7,188 bases of DNA from Dehalococcoidia bacterium (GCA_030627335.1 DAOUSH010000017.1:1-7188), one strand, 5' to 3'; positions 1 through 7,033 are shown, counted from the stretch's first letter. Made by a program: numbers and translations. The notes: generated by a model not told the origin, from the letters alone.

Positions 1-277
1 GGTCGTCTTCAATACTAGCGAGTCTATTACCGGACACCAGAGCCATAACCGGCGGCGAGCCTTCCTGCTCTGAACATCTGGATAGCTCCTGCATGCCAGC
101 ACTGATGGCATGGCCGTTCAGCTCCACCAGAACCAGATCCGGACGGCGGGCGGTTATCTCCTTGGCCATGCCATTGTTATGAGGAATAATCTTGCAGGCA
201 AAACCACCCCGGGCGAGCGCCGAAGCCAGCTCAACCAGTTCCCCGGTTTCATGGGCTATCATCAACAACTGTGGCAT
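1..277 (-). CDS. Receiver-like (pseudo-receiver) protein, N-terminal part only
   Basis: The first 92 codons are visible before the window edge; the C-terminus and any output domain lie outside. The ATG at 277 has a GAGGA-type SD about 6 bases upstream and follows the preceding stop by 17 bp, so it is very probably the last visible gene of the operon. The fold pattern resembles a CheY-type receiver: a hydrophobic first strand (QLLMIAHE), a helix (residues 11-24), and a PDLVLVELNG segment at 46-55 matching the usual PDLVLLD phosphoacceptor strand, then PPVMALVSG as the fourth strand. Two receiver hallmarks are missing. The acidic pair after strand 1 is replaced by AHE, and the phosphoacceptor Asp is replaced by Glu52. 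It may therefore be an atypical receiver, perhaps fused to a DNA-binding domain. Assignment to the receiver superfamily is by motif reading only; its link to nitrogen control is inferred from position. Confidence 0.6.
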   Translation of the reverse strand, partial: MPQLLMIAHETGELVELASALARGGFACKIIPHNNGMAKEITARRPDLVLVELNGHAISAGMQELSRCSEQEGSPPVMALVSGNRLASIEDD

Positions 278-294
278 CGTCTTCCTCGTCCTCG

Positions 295-1065
295 TCAATA
301 GGCATAGAGCCGACTATAAGGCCGGAGCCAGCAAGGGAATAGTTTTATAAACCTGCTCCTCAGTATCACTTCGGCATCATAGCCGAAGTGGCCGGCGAAC
401 TCGGTAACGTACCGCTTCAGTATGCGGCGGTCATTCTCGTCCAGCTCGGCAATACCGACTTCCCTGCCCAGTTGATGCTCCTCAATGTTTCCTCTCAGGT
501 AAATGACGCCGCCGTGCATGCCGGTGCCGATAAACTTGGCCTTGTGGTAGCCGCCTTCACTCAGGTTAAGCCCCAGCAGAATCAGCACTCCCCCTGCCAT
601 ATATTCACCGAGGAAGTCCTGCGCCGTGCCGCCGATGACCAGCACCGGCTTCTTATCCTGGTATTCCTTCATATGGATGCCCGCCCGGTAGCCGACATCT
701 TCACGGACAAATATCTTGCCGCCTCTGGCCGATAAACCGATGGTATCCCCGGCATGACCGTGAACGATAATTTCCCCGTCGTTCATAGTATTGCCGCAGC
801 CATCCTGAGCATTGCCGCGGACGGTAATCCTAGGCCCATTCATAAAAACACCCAGGTCGTTACCGGGAGTACCGAATATCTGAATCTCCACCGGTTTATC
901 CAGGTCGGTGCCGATATACCTCTGCCCGTGGACATTATAGAGCTCAATCTTCCGGGTGCCGTTAGAGGTTGCCTCCCTCAGGCTAATGTTAAGCTGCTTA
1001 TAGTAGACGCCGCCGGCATCTATCTTAACTACTGAGTTGCTTTTTTCTTTCATCTTACTGTTCAT
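295..1065 (-). CDS. gltB3: Glutamate synthase domain-3 subunit (GXGXG beta-helix)
   Basis: This 256-residue protein corresponds to the C-terminal GXGXG domain of the bacterial glutamate synthase large subunit, encoded here as a separate polypeptide. The domain is a right-handed beta-helix that scaffolds the glutaminase and FMN domains; it has no catalytic residues of its own. About four glycine-rich repeats of roughly 19-20 residues run from residue 58 to 135, for example GPRITVRGNAQDGCGNTM (77-94) and GEIIVHGHAGDTIGLSARG (97-115). A further G-rich stretch follows (144-191), and the C-terminal part (about 200-256) is helical with an aromatic end. It starts 4 bp after the FMN subunit stop. The AGGAAG touching the ATG at 1065 is very close, so the ATG at 1053 (Met5) is an alternative. 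FwdC of formylmethanofuran dehydrogenase and MgsB of N-methylglutamate synthase share this fold, but the neighbours favour GOGAT. Confidence 0.9.
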   Translation of the reverse strand: MNSKMKEKSNSVVKIDAGGVYYKQLNISLREATSNGTRKIELYNVHGQRYIGTDLDKPVEIQIFGTPGNDLGVFMNGPRITVRGNAQDGCGNTMNDGEIIVHGHAGDTIGLSARGGKIFVREDVGYRAGIHMKEYQDKKPVLVIGGTAQDFLGEYMAGGVLILLGLNLSEGGYHKAKFIGTGMHGGVIYLRGNIEEHQLGREVGIAELDENDRRILKRYVTEFAGHFGYDAEVILRSRFIKLFPCWLRPYSRLYAY

Positions 1066-1069
1066 CTTC

Positions 1070-2575
1070 CTAACTCCCTGCCATCCTTACTCCCAGGATT
1101 TCGAGCTCGGTATCGCTCAGGCCGATGCCCCTCAGGTGCAGGCGGTTGCCCCGCAGGCTCTCCAGGGCATTGACACCCAGCCCGCCCAGTATATCCTTCA
1201 GTTCGAAACTCCAGCCGCGAAGCAGGTTAGCCAGCCTGCGGGCGCCGATATCGGGATTAATCCTCTTGGTCAGGCGCAGGTCTGTGGTGCAGATGCCCCA
1301 GGCGCACTTACCGATATGGCACTGCTGGCAGACATGGCAGCCCAGAGCGATAAGTGCCGCCGTGCCGATATACACAGCGTCGGCTCCGAGGGCAATTGCC
1401 TTGGCGACGTCGCCACTGTTCCTTATGCCCCCGGAGACCACGATGGAAGCCCGGTTGCGTATGCCCTCCTGCCTTAGGCGTGTGTCTACCGACGCCAGCG
1501 CCAGCTCAATGGGAATGCCGACGTTATCACGGATAACCTTGGGCGCCGCCCCGGTAGCCCCCCTTAGCCCGTCAAGGACAATGATATCGGCACCGCCCCG
1601 TACCATACCACTGGCAATAGCAGCGGCATTATGAACGGCGGCAATCTTTACCGATATCGGTTTGGTATAATTAGTCGCCTCTTTAAGGGCATAGATAAGC
1701 TGTGACAGGTCTTCAATGGAGTAAATATCATGCTGCGGCGCCGGTGAAATAGCGTCCGTGCCCTGCGGTATCATCCGCGTCAGCGATACATCGCTGCTCA
1801 CCTTTTCCCCCGGCAGGTGACCGCCGATGCCCGGCTTGGCTCCCTGGCCAATCTTAATCTCGACCACTCTACCCGCATTCAGATAATCGGCCTGGACACC
1901 GAAGCGCCCCGAAGCCACCTGAACGATGGTATTATCGCCATATCTATACAGCCGGGGGTGGAGCCCCCCTTCGCCGGTATTCCACAGGGTACCCATTTCG
2001 GTTGCCGCCCGTGCCAGAGACTCGTGCACGTTGAGGCTTACCGCCCCATAGGACATAGCGGAGAACATCACCGGCACCTCCAGCTTTACCTGAGGAGCCA
2101 TCTCCGTTTTCAAATCCAGCGATTCCGGCTCAAGTTCCAGCTTCTCCGGTTTCCGCCCCAGGAAGGTGGTAAGCTCCATCGGCTCACGGAGCGGGTCTAT
2201 GGAGGGATTGGATACCTGGCTGGCGTTCAGCACCAGATGGTCCCAGTAAATACGCTGACCTTTATCATCCCCCATACCGGTCAGCAGCACGCCGCCGGTC
2301 TCCGCCTGTTTGGTTATATCCTCGATAACCTCGGGGCGCCAGTTATAATTCTCGCGGTATTGCGAAGGATTCCGGATAATGGTTAATGCCTGCGTCGGGC
2401 AAAAGACCATGCAGCGGTGGCAGCCAACGCAGTTTACCTCACGGCTCCTCACTTCGTCGTCTTCGGCGTCATAGTAGTGGGTATCAAAGCTGCACTGGTT
2501 GACGCACACCTGGCACTGGATACACCGCTCCGGGTCTCTCTTTATTAAAAATCTTGGTGCTAAATAGGTCTTCAT
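1070..2575 (-). CDS. gltB2: Glutamate synthase FMN subunit with fused 2x[4Fe-4S] ferredoxin domain
   Basis: This 501-residue archaeal-type GOGAT synthase subunit would reduce 2-iminoglutarate, formed from 2-oxoglutarate and ammonia, to glutamate at FMN. The N-terminal ferredoxin domain carries C18/C21/C24/C28 and C49/C52/C55/C59-P, ligands for two 4Fe-4S clusters. The TIM-barrel synthase domain (about 160-470) shows AMSYGAVS (173-180), NTGEGG (199-204), QGAKPGIGGHLPGEKV (244-259), SPAPQHDIYSIEDL (277-290), DGLRGATGAAP (335-345) and SGGIR (381-385), all typical of the family. C413, C419 and C424 have the C-x5-C-x4-C spacing of the canonical 3Fe-4S ligands; C416 and C429 are extra. The ATG at 2575 starts 10 bp after the hisF stop, with only a weak AGAG as SD, so translation may depend on coupling to hisF. 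MgsC of N-methylglutamate synthase is a homologous alternative, but no methylamine genes are in view. Confidence 0.93.
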   Translation of the reverse strand: MKTYLAPRFLIKRDPERCIQCQVCVNQCSFDTHYYDAEDDEVRSREVNCVGCHRCMVFCPTQALTIIRNPSQYRENYNWRPEVIEDITKQAETGGVLLTGMGDDKGQRIYWDHLVLNASQVSNPSIDPLREPMELTTFLGRKPEKLELEPESLDLKTEMAPQVKLEVPVMFSAMSYGAVSLNVHESLARAATEMGTLWNTGEGGLHPRLYRYGDNTIVQVASGRFGVQADYLNAGRVVEIKIGQGAKPGIGGHLPGEKVSSDVSLTRMIPQGTDAISPAPQHDIYSIEDLSQLIYALKEATNYTKPISVKIAAVHNAAAIASGMVRGGADIIVLDGLRGATGAAPKVIRDNVGIPIELALASVDTRLRQEGIRNRASIVVSGGIRNSGDVAKAIALGADAVYIGTAALIALGCHVCQQCHIGKCAWGICTTDLRLTKRINPDIGARRLANLLRGWSFELKDILGGLGVNALESLRGNRLHLRGIGLSDTELEILGVRMAGS

Positions 2576-2585
2576 AATGTCTCTA

Positions 2586-3353
2586 TTATCTCCGTATCGG
2601 AATTCCCCGTCTCTCCAGATAACTCTTTATATTATCTATGGAATATTCTTCATAATGGAAGATGCTGGCCGCCAGGACGGCATCCGCCCTGCCCGATACC
2701 AGCGCCTGGTACAGGTCTTCCGGGATACCGGCGCCGCCGCTGGCGATAACCGGCACACCCACCGCCTCGGATATAGCCCGGTTAAGCTCGTTGTCATAGC
2801 CCGCCCGATGACCATCGGCATCCATGCTGGTCAGCAGCAATTCGCCGGCGCCCAGGGCGACCGCCTCTTTCGCCCATTCAATAGCATCTAGATCAGACGG
2901 TTTTTGCCCGCTGTGGGTATAGACCTGCCACCTGAGCTGGCTATCACCTTTTACCCGCCTGGCGTCTATGGCAACGACGATACACTGGCTGCCGAAGCGA
3001 TCGGCACCCTCTCTAATCAAGCCAGGGTTAAGCACCGCCGCCGTATTTATCGAAATCTTGTCTGCCCCGGCTAACAGCATACGCCGCATATCGTCTATTT
3101 TCCGCAAGCCGCCACCAACGGTAAGCGGCATAAATACCTCCTGCGATATACGCTCGACGACACCAACCATAGTGTCCCGTCCTTCGGGGGTAGCCGTTAT
3201 ATCCAGAAAGACCAGCTCGTCTGCCCCCTCTTCATAGTAGGTTTTAGCCAGCGCCACCGGGTCTCCGGCATCACGCAGGTTGATAAAGCTTTTGCCCTTG
3301 ACCACGCGTCCGTCTTTGACATCCAGGCAGGGGATTATTCTCTTAGTCAGCAT
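2586..3353 (-). CDS. hisF: Imidazole glycerol phosphate synthase cyclase subunit HisF
   Basis: HisF uses ammonia delivered by HisH to convert PRFAR into imidazole glycerol phosphate and AICAR, in the cytoplasm. From the ATG at 3353 the protein is 255 residues, the normal family length, and begins [20 protein letters not shown]. Catalytic Asp11 and Asp130 ([11 protein letters not shown]) are present. So are the phosphate-binding loops TVGGG (78-82), SINTAA (101-106), TSMDADG (175-181) and ASGGAG (204-209), plus AASIFH (228-233). The enzyme therefore looks intact. A GTG at 3356 is a possible alternative start giving one more residue. I prefer the ATG because it leaves GAGG (3361-3364) at 7 bases and puts the catalytic Asp at 11 as in Thermotoga HisF. 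The ATG shares one base with the preceding TGA stop (TGATG). The gene lies between two GOGAT genes and is separated from hisH by two genes. Confidence 0.96.
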   Translation of the reverse strand: MLTKRIIPCLDVKDGRVVKGKSFINLRDAGDPVALAKTYYEEGADELVFLDITATPEGRDTMVGVVERISQEVFMPLTVGGGLRKIDDMRRMLLAGADKISINTAAVLNPGLIREGADRFGSQCIVVAIDARRVKGDSQLRWQVYTHSGQKPSDLDAIEWAKEAVALGAGELLLTSMDADGHRAGYDNELNRAISEAVGVPVIASGGAGIPEDLYQALVSGRADAVLAASIFHYEEYSIDNIKSYLERRGIPIRR

Positions 3354-4504
3354 CACACCGCCTCTGCCGTCGTTATTGTATCCACACCAGCCACCTTGAA
3401 ACAGGGTTCCTCTTTCAGCCTGCCTATAACAGCTTCGCCGCCGGTGGGAATCCAGGCCCTGTCCAGTTCCGGTTCTATCAGGCGAATAGCCGATTCTTCG
3501 GAGGAAAGGTACAGCATATCGCCCTTTTCGCCGACGACGAGCGGCCGCAAGCGGATACGGTCGGTAAGGCCTATCATCTCGCCGTTATTGGCGATAATTA
3601 CGGCGAAAGGCCCGTTCATCAGCAGACTGCCATACGTCTGCCGCAATGCCTGCATCAGCTTCCGCTCTTGCGGTGGCAGGCGTTCAATATCGCTCCAGAA
3701 GGGAGGCGCCAGTATTTTAGCTACTATTTCTATGGGTAGCTTATGCTTGCGCACCAGCAGGTCGACAGCGTAAGCCACCACCTCTGTATCGGTCTGTAGG
3801 GCACAGTGATAACCGAACTGCTCAAGATAGCGACGGTTGATGCCGTAAGATGAAATCTCACCGTTATGCACTACTGTCCAGTCCAAAAGTGAGAAGGGGT
3901 GTGCCCCACCCCACCAGCCCTGGGTATTGGTCGGGAAGCGCCCGTGTGCCGTCCAGATGTAGCCCTTATACTGCTCCAGGCAGAAGAAATCGGCAATATC
4001 CTCGGGGTAGCCTACGCCCTTAAAGACGGCCATATTTTTACCGCTGGAGAAGACAAAGCTATCGCCAAGACAGGTGTTTATCTTCATCACCCTGTCTACG
4101 ATATAGTCATCCTCAGACTGGTTTTCGAGCTTACACCCATTTATGTCAAGGAAGTAGCGCCACACCAGCGGCGGATTGGTAACCCTGGGCGTGGGGCGGG
4201 TGGGCACTTCCTCACATGCTATCGTCTCAAAATTATCCCTGAGAAACGCCTCCGTTTCCTGTTTGCCCTGCTGGCTGAGATACATAATATGAAAGGCATA
4301 GTGGTCGGCATATTCCGGGTACAGGCCATAGATGGCGAAGCCGCCACCCAGACCATTGCCGCGATCGTGCATATTGGCGATAGCCTTGATGACGCTCTCC
4401 CCGGAGAATGCCCCGCCCGACCTGTCCATCGCCCCGAATATGGAGCAGGCGTCGATTACCTTGTCATCGTTGTTCGCGTTATTTATTTGTCTTATATCTC
4501 TCAT
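3353..4504 (-). CDS. gltB1: Glutamate synthase glutaminase subunit (class II amidotransferase)
   Basis: This 383-residue Ntn-type glutaminase matches domain 1 of the GOGAT large subunit; it hydrolyses glutamine to glutamate and passes ammonia to the FMN subunit. Numbered from the ATG at 4504, the nucleophile is Cys20 in ACSIFGAMD. Other family motifs are AHGRFPTNT (186-194), the oxyanion-hole segment HNGEI (213-217), TDTE (238-241), GPFAVI (298-303) and RLRPL (317-321), so the glutaminase site looks complete. Cys20 must become N-terminal for class II chemistry, which implies removal of a 19-residue propeptide. The ATG at 4504 has AAAGGTG 5 bases upstream and lies 22 bp after the previous stop. 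An in-frame ATG at 4549 would add 15 residues overlapping the upstream gene and has no SD, so I rejected it. The stop overlaps the hisF start. MgsA of N-methylglutamate synthase is a homologous alternative. Confidence 0.92.
   Translation of the reverse strand: MRDIRQINNANNDDKVIDACSIFGAMDRSGGAFSGESVIKAIANMHDRGNGLGGGFAIYGLYPEYADHYAFHIMYLSQQGKQETEAFLRDNFETIACEEVPTRPTPRVTNPPLVWRYFLDINGCKLENQSEDDYIVDRVMKINTCLGDSFVFSSGKNMAVFKGVGYPEDIADFFCLEQYKGYIWTAHGRFPTNTQGWWGGAHPFSLLDWTVVHNGEISSYGINRRYLEQFGYHCALQTDTEVVAYAVDLLVRKHKLPIEIVAKILAPPFWSDIERLPPQERKLMQALRQTYGSLLMNGPFAVIIANNGEMIGLTDRIRLRPLVVGEKGDMLYLSSEESAIRLIEPELDRAWIPTGGEAVIGRLKEEPCFKVAGVDTITTAEAV
3361..3365 (-). promoter_or_regulatory. Ribosome binding site of hisF inside the preceding gene
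   Basis: AGAGG sits 7 bases before the ATG at 3353 and only 4 before the alternative GTG at 3356, favouring the ATG. It lies within the last codons of the GOGAT glutaminase gene, whose TGA shares its final A with the hisF ATG. This arrangement is typical of translational coupling. Confidence 0.6.
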
Positions 4505-4509
4505 AACCG

Positions 4510-4516
4510 CACCTTT
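4510..4516 (-). promoter_or_regulatory. Ribosome binding site deciding the GOGAT glutaminase start
   Basis: AAAGGTG lies 5 bases before the ATG at 4504. The competing in-frame ATG at 4549 has no SD-like sequence and would overlap the upstream gene by 23 bp. This site therefore supports the shorter 383-residue protein. Confidence 0.7.
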
Positions 4517-4526
4517 TCCAGCAACT

Positions 4527-5855
4527 TCACTTCCCTGCCGGTGACCCATCGGGTTGACAGGCTGCCGGGGAAGCCGTTATTGCCAGCTTTTGCCGCCAGA
4601 TTTCTTCGGGCAGGGAAGCCAGACCGAAGCCGTCGGTGACGAGGGCTCCCTTAAAATCGCCGACGTCTACCCGCTCCTTCATCAGATTGTAGACAATGCC
4701 CGATTTTTCGATATCGCCGACAAAGACCATACCTACTATCAGCCCATCCCTTAACACTACCTTTTTATAGATACCGTTATGCTCCGCCTTAATAACTTCA
4801 TAACTGCCATCGGGTGGGGTAACCATACCCGCCGAGACTGTATCCACCCCGAAGTATTTCATGGAGTTCATGGCGGTTCCCCCGGGGTATTCAGCCCTAC
4901 CGCCAGCCATATTGAAGCCGGCGACCCTTCCACCAAGGTAGGCGTTGGGCCAGATGGGGATCAGCCGGTTCTCCCCATATATAAAATCGTAAGCCTCGGC
5001 TACATCCCCGCAGGCATAGACATCGGGCTGGGACGTAGCCATAAAGCGATCAACGACCAGACCACGGTTTTTCTTGATATCGCTGTCGGCTACCAGTTCC
5101 AGCCTCGGGCGTACACCGATGGCGACCACCACCATCTGGCAGTCTATCAGCCGTCCGTCGTCAAGGACAGCGCTTCTTACCCCACCGAGCAGATTGCCGT
5201 TAATCCCACTCACCGTATGCCCGGTAATTATCTCGACGCCGGCTCCCACTATAACCTTCGCTTCCAGGGACGACGCCTCCTCGTCCAGAATGGTATTCAG
5301 AACCCGCTCTTTCATCTCGACAATGGTAACCCTGGCCCCGCGCTTTACCAGCGCTTCGGCGGCACTGACCCCGATGAGGCCGCCGCCGATAATCACCGCC
5401 CTCACCTGCATCCGGTATTGAGTGAGAAAGTCGTCGATTACCATGGCATCGTCGAGGGCGATAAAGTTGAAGACCCCGTTTAACCCTAGCCCCTCTATAT
5501 CGGGCACGATGGGCACGCCGCCGGTAGCCAGCAGCAGTTTCTGCCATTGCAGCATCTCCCCGCTTTCCAGCGCGGCGGTATGCTTACCAAAATCGACCTC
5601 TGCCACCCTGCCACCGAGAAGGGTGCGTATATTATTGCTTTCATAGAAATCCGGCGGGCGGAACAGCATCCTTTCCAGCGGGCGATGACTGGACAGATAC
5701 TCGGAGATGAGCGGCCTGGAGTATGCCGGATAAGGCTCGTCGGAGACTATAACCATCGTTCCGCTTTTATCAAGCTCGCGAATGGCTTCAGCCGCCCCGA
5801 TACCACCGGCAGAGTTACCGACAATGAGATATTTTGTTTTCTCTATCTTATCCAT
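4527..5855 (-). CDS. NAD(P)H/FAD-dependent oxidoreductase, probable electron-input subunit of the split GOGAT
   Basis: This 442-residue flavoprotein belongs to the two-dinucleotide-binding-domain (pyr_redox_2) family, closest in pattern to NirB N-terminal, NADH-oxidase and rubredoxin-reductase-like proteins. The FAD-binding Rossmann motif is IVGNSAGGIGAAEAI (11-25). YSRPLISEYL (45-54) is typical of the NirB/Nox group. LLLATGG lies at 107-113, and the NAD-binding motif is VIIGGGLIGVSAAEAL (154-169), followed by an acidic Glu180 that suggests NADH over NADPH. The second FAD contact is VYACGDVAEA (279-288). I see no CxxC redox disulfide and no N-terminal Fe-S domain, so this is not the usual GltD. 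It starts at the ATG at 5855 with AGGT 7 bases upstream, 18 bp after hisH. Its place in the GOGAT cluster suggests that it passes electrons to the ferredoxin and the FMN subunit. That role is inferred; the fold is seen. Confidence 0.85.
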   Translation of the reverse strand: MDKIEKTKYLIVGNSAGGIGAAEAIRELDKSGTMVIVSDEPYPAYSRPLISEYLSSHRPLERMLFRPPDFYESNNIRTLLGGRVAEVDFGKHTAALESGEMLQWQKLLLATGGVPIVPDIEGLGLNGVFNFIALDDAMVIDDFLTQYRMQVRAVIIGGGLIGVSAAEALVKRGARVTIVEMKERVLNTILDEEASSLEAKVIVGAGVEIITGHTVSGINGNLLGGVRSAVLDDGRLIDCQMVVVAIGVRPRLELVADSDIKKNRGLVVDRFMATSQPDVYACGDVAEAYDFIYGENRLIPIWPNAYLGGRVAGFNMAGGRAEYPGGTAMNSMKYFGVDTVSAGMVTPPDGSYEVIKAEHNGIYKKVVLRDGLIVGMVFVGDIEKSGIVYNLMKERVDVGDFKGALVTDGFGLASLPEEIWRQKLAITASPAACQPDGSPAGK

Positions 5856-5873
5856 ATTCTTTACCTGACTTCG

Positions 5874-6491
5874 TTACGGCTTATCCTGCTGTGCCATCCT
5901 GATAAAATTGTCGTATATTTTAAGCCCCGCTTCACCGCTCTTTTCCGGGTGAAACTGGGTAGCCACCAGATTATCCCGTATAAGAACGCTGCATATTGTT
6001 ATGCCGTATTCGGTTTCACCGGCCACCAGCGCCCTATCATCCGGTTCGACGTAATAGCTGTGGACGAAGTAGAAGTTGGCACCATCCGGTACGCCGTTGA
6101 AAATCGGATGCTCTATCTTCTGCTTTACCTGATTCCACCCCATGTGCGGAATCTTGAGATTGTCTGGAAGTCGCTTCACTACCCCCGGGACGATACCGAG
6201 ACAATCGTGCCCGCCGCCTTCCTCGGTGCTACTGAATAAGACCTGCAGCCCGATGCAGATACCCAGAAAGGGACGCCCCTCGGCAATATATCGGCTTATA
6301 GCGCTATCCAGCCCCAGCCTCTTCAGGCTGTGCATGGTATGTGCCGCCGCTCCTACTCCAGGGAGTATAAGCGCCCCAGCTTCGAGAACATCTTCGGCGG
6401 TAACGGCTAGCTTCGGCTGGTAGCCGAGCTTGACCACAGCGTTAATCACACTCCGCAGATTGCCGGCTCCATAATCAACTATCGATACCAT
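5874..6491 (-). CDS. hisH: Imidazole glycerol phosphate synthase glutaminase subunit HisH
   Basis: HisH is the class I glutaminase half of IGP synthase: it hydrolyses glutamine and channels ammonia through the HisF barrel. The 205-residue length is normal. The start MVSIVDYGAGNLRSV is the classic HisH N-terminus, PGVG (44-47) is the oxyanion strand, GICIGLQ (77-83) holds the nucleophile Cys79, and QFHPEKSG (179-186) supplies His181 and Glu183, completing the triad. IPHMGWNQV (114-122) and NFYFVHSYYV (139-148) are also family signatures. The ATG at 6491 has a strong GGGGAAGGG (6498-6506) 6 bases upstream and lies 34 bp after the ferredoxin stop. The partner hisF is not adjacent: the FAD oxidoreductase and the GOGAT glutaminase gene lie between them. 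Nothing suggests damage. Confidence 0.96.
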   Translation of the reverse strand: MVSIVDYGAGNLRSVINAVVKLGYQPKLAVTAEDVLEAGALILPGVGAAAHTMHSLKRLGLDSAISRYIAEGRPFLGICIGLQVLFSSTEEGGGHDCLGIVPGVVKRLPDNLKIPHMGWNQVKQKIEHPIFNGVPDGANFYFVHSYYVEPDDRALVAGETEYGITICSVLIRDNLVATQFHPEKSGEAGLKIYDNFIRMAQQDKP

Positions 6492-6525
6492 TCCAGACCC
6501 TTCCCCAGCATATAAGATTTATAAT

Positions 6526-6990
6526 TCAGTTGGCGATATCGTTACCTGCATCATCTGTATCCAGATACACCAGCGCCTCGTTGGGGCAATTAGCCACGCA
6601 GACCGGTATCTCTTCCCCAGGGCACAGGTCGCATTTAACCGCTTTTTTACCCACCATATCCTGCTTGATAGCACCGAATGGGCAAACCAGCAGGCATGTC
6701 CAGCAACCGATACACTTCTCTTCGTCAACTGTGACTATTCCTGTTACCGGGTCACGATTAACGGCGCCGGTAAGACAGGCATAAAGACAGGGGGCATCAT
6801 CGCATTGCTGACAGCGCACCGAGAAGGACACCACCCCCCTCTCCTCCACCCACAGCCTGGGTAGGGGTCTCGGCTTTTCCTTCTTGTACGCTTTAACCAG
6901 GTCTGTGGACAAGGCATGCCTCAGCCGGCAGTACACCTCACAGAGGCGACAACCGATGCATACCCCTTCGTTAATGTAGACCCTTTTCAT
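6526..6990 (-). CDS. Four-cluster [4Fe-4S] ferredoxin-like electron-transfer protein (DmsB/CooF/HycB type)
   Basis: This 154-residue cytoplasmic polyferredoxin has sixteen cysteines in four groups, enough for four 4Fe-4S clusters. Numbered from the ATG at 6990 they are C11/C14/C17/C21, C60/C63/C68/C72, C93/C96/C99/C103-P and C120/C123/C131/C135-P. This pattern is typical of electron-transfer subunits such as DmsB, HycB and CooF. There is no signal peptide or membrane segment. As first gene of the operon and neighbour of the FAD oxidoreductase, it probably carries electrons between that flavoprotein and the ferredoxin domain of the GOGAT FMN subunit (inference). Two consecutive ATGs open the frame, at 6993 and 6990. 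The GGGGAG SD (6996-7001) sits 2 bases from the first and 5 from the second, so I chose 6990; the alternative adds one Met. A different redox partner is possible. Confidence 0.88.
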   Translation of the reverse strand: MKRVYINEGVCIGCRLCEVYCRLRHALSTDLVKAYKKEKPRPLPRLWVEERGVVSFSVRCQQCDDAPCLYACLTGAVNRDPVTGIVTVDEEKCIGCWTCLLVCPFGAIKQDMVGKKAVKCDLCPGEEIPVCVANCPNEALVYLDTDDAGNDIAN

Positions 6991-6995
6991 CATTT

Positions 6996-7001
6996 CTCCC
7001 C
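6996..7001 (-). promoter_or_regulatory. Ribosome binding site of the ferredoxin gene
   Basis: GGGGAG is the strong SD of the first gene. Its spacing is 2 bases to the first ATG (6993) and 5 to the second (6990), which favours the second. Confidence 0.65.
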
Positions 7002-7009
7002 GGTAGAAT

Positions 7010-7033
7010 AATACGGTAATCGGTTTCCGTATT
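7010..7033 (-). promoter_or_regulatory. Inverted repeat over the predicted operon start site (possible operator)
   Basis: AATACGG (7010-7016) and CCGTATT (7027-7033) form perfect 7-base arms around a 10-base centre. The repeat covers the predicted transcription start and lies between the candidate -10 and the ferredoxin SD. It could bind a dimeric repressor or form a weak 5' UTR hairpin. It lacks a T-run, so it is not an intrinsic terminator. The regulator is unknown. Confidence 0.4.

Noticed and set aside
295..4504. Split GOGAT genes as N-methylglutamate synthase (MgsABC)
   Set aside because: MgsABC has the same three-part architecture, but no gamma-glutamylmethylamide synthetase or N-methylglutamate dehydrogenase genes are present. 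The ferredoxin, FAD protein and fused ferredoxin domain fit GOGAT better. Not fully excluded.
4505..4549. Longer N-terminus of the GOGAT glutaminase from the ATG at 4549
   Set aside because: It would overlap the upstream gene by 23 bp and has no SD, whereas the ATG at 4504 has a well-spaced AAAGGTG.
3899..4639. A 246-codon plus-strand open frame
   Set aside because: It is antisense to the GOGAT glutaminase gene and the end of the oxidoreductase gene; no motif or convincing SD was seen.
4779..5483. A 234-codon plus-strand open frame
   Set aside because: It is antisense to the FAD and NAD Rossmann regions of the oxidoreductase, and its composition reflects the complementary strand.
5547..6239. 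A 230-codon plus-strand open frame
   Set aside because: It runs antisense across the start of the FAD oxidoreductase and most of hisH, both of which have full family motifs. It shows no recognisable domain and is best explained as a shadow frame.
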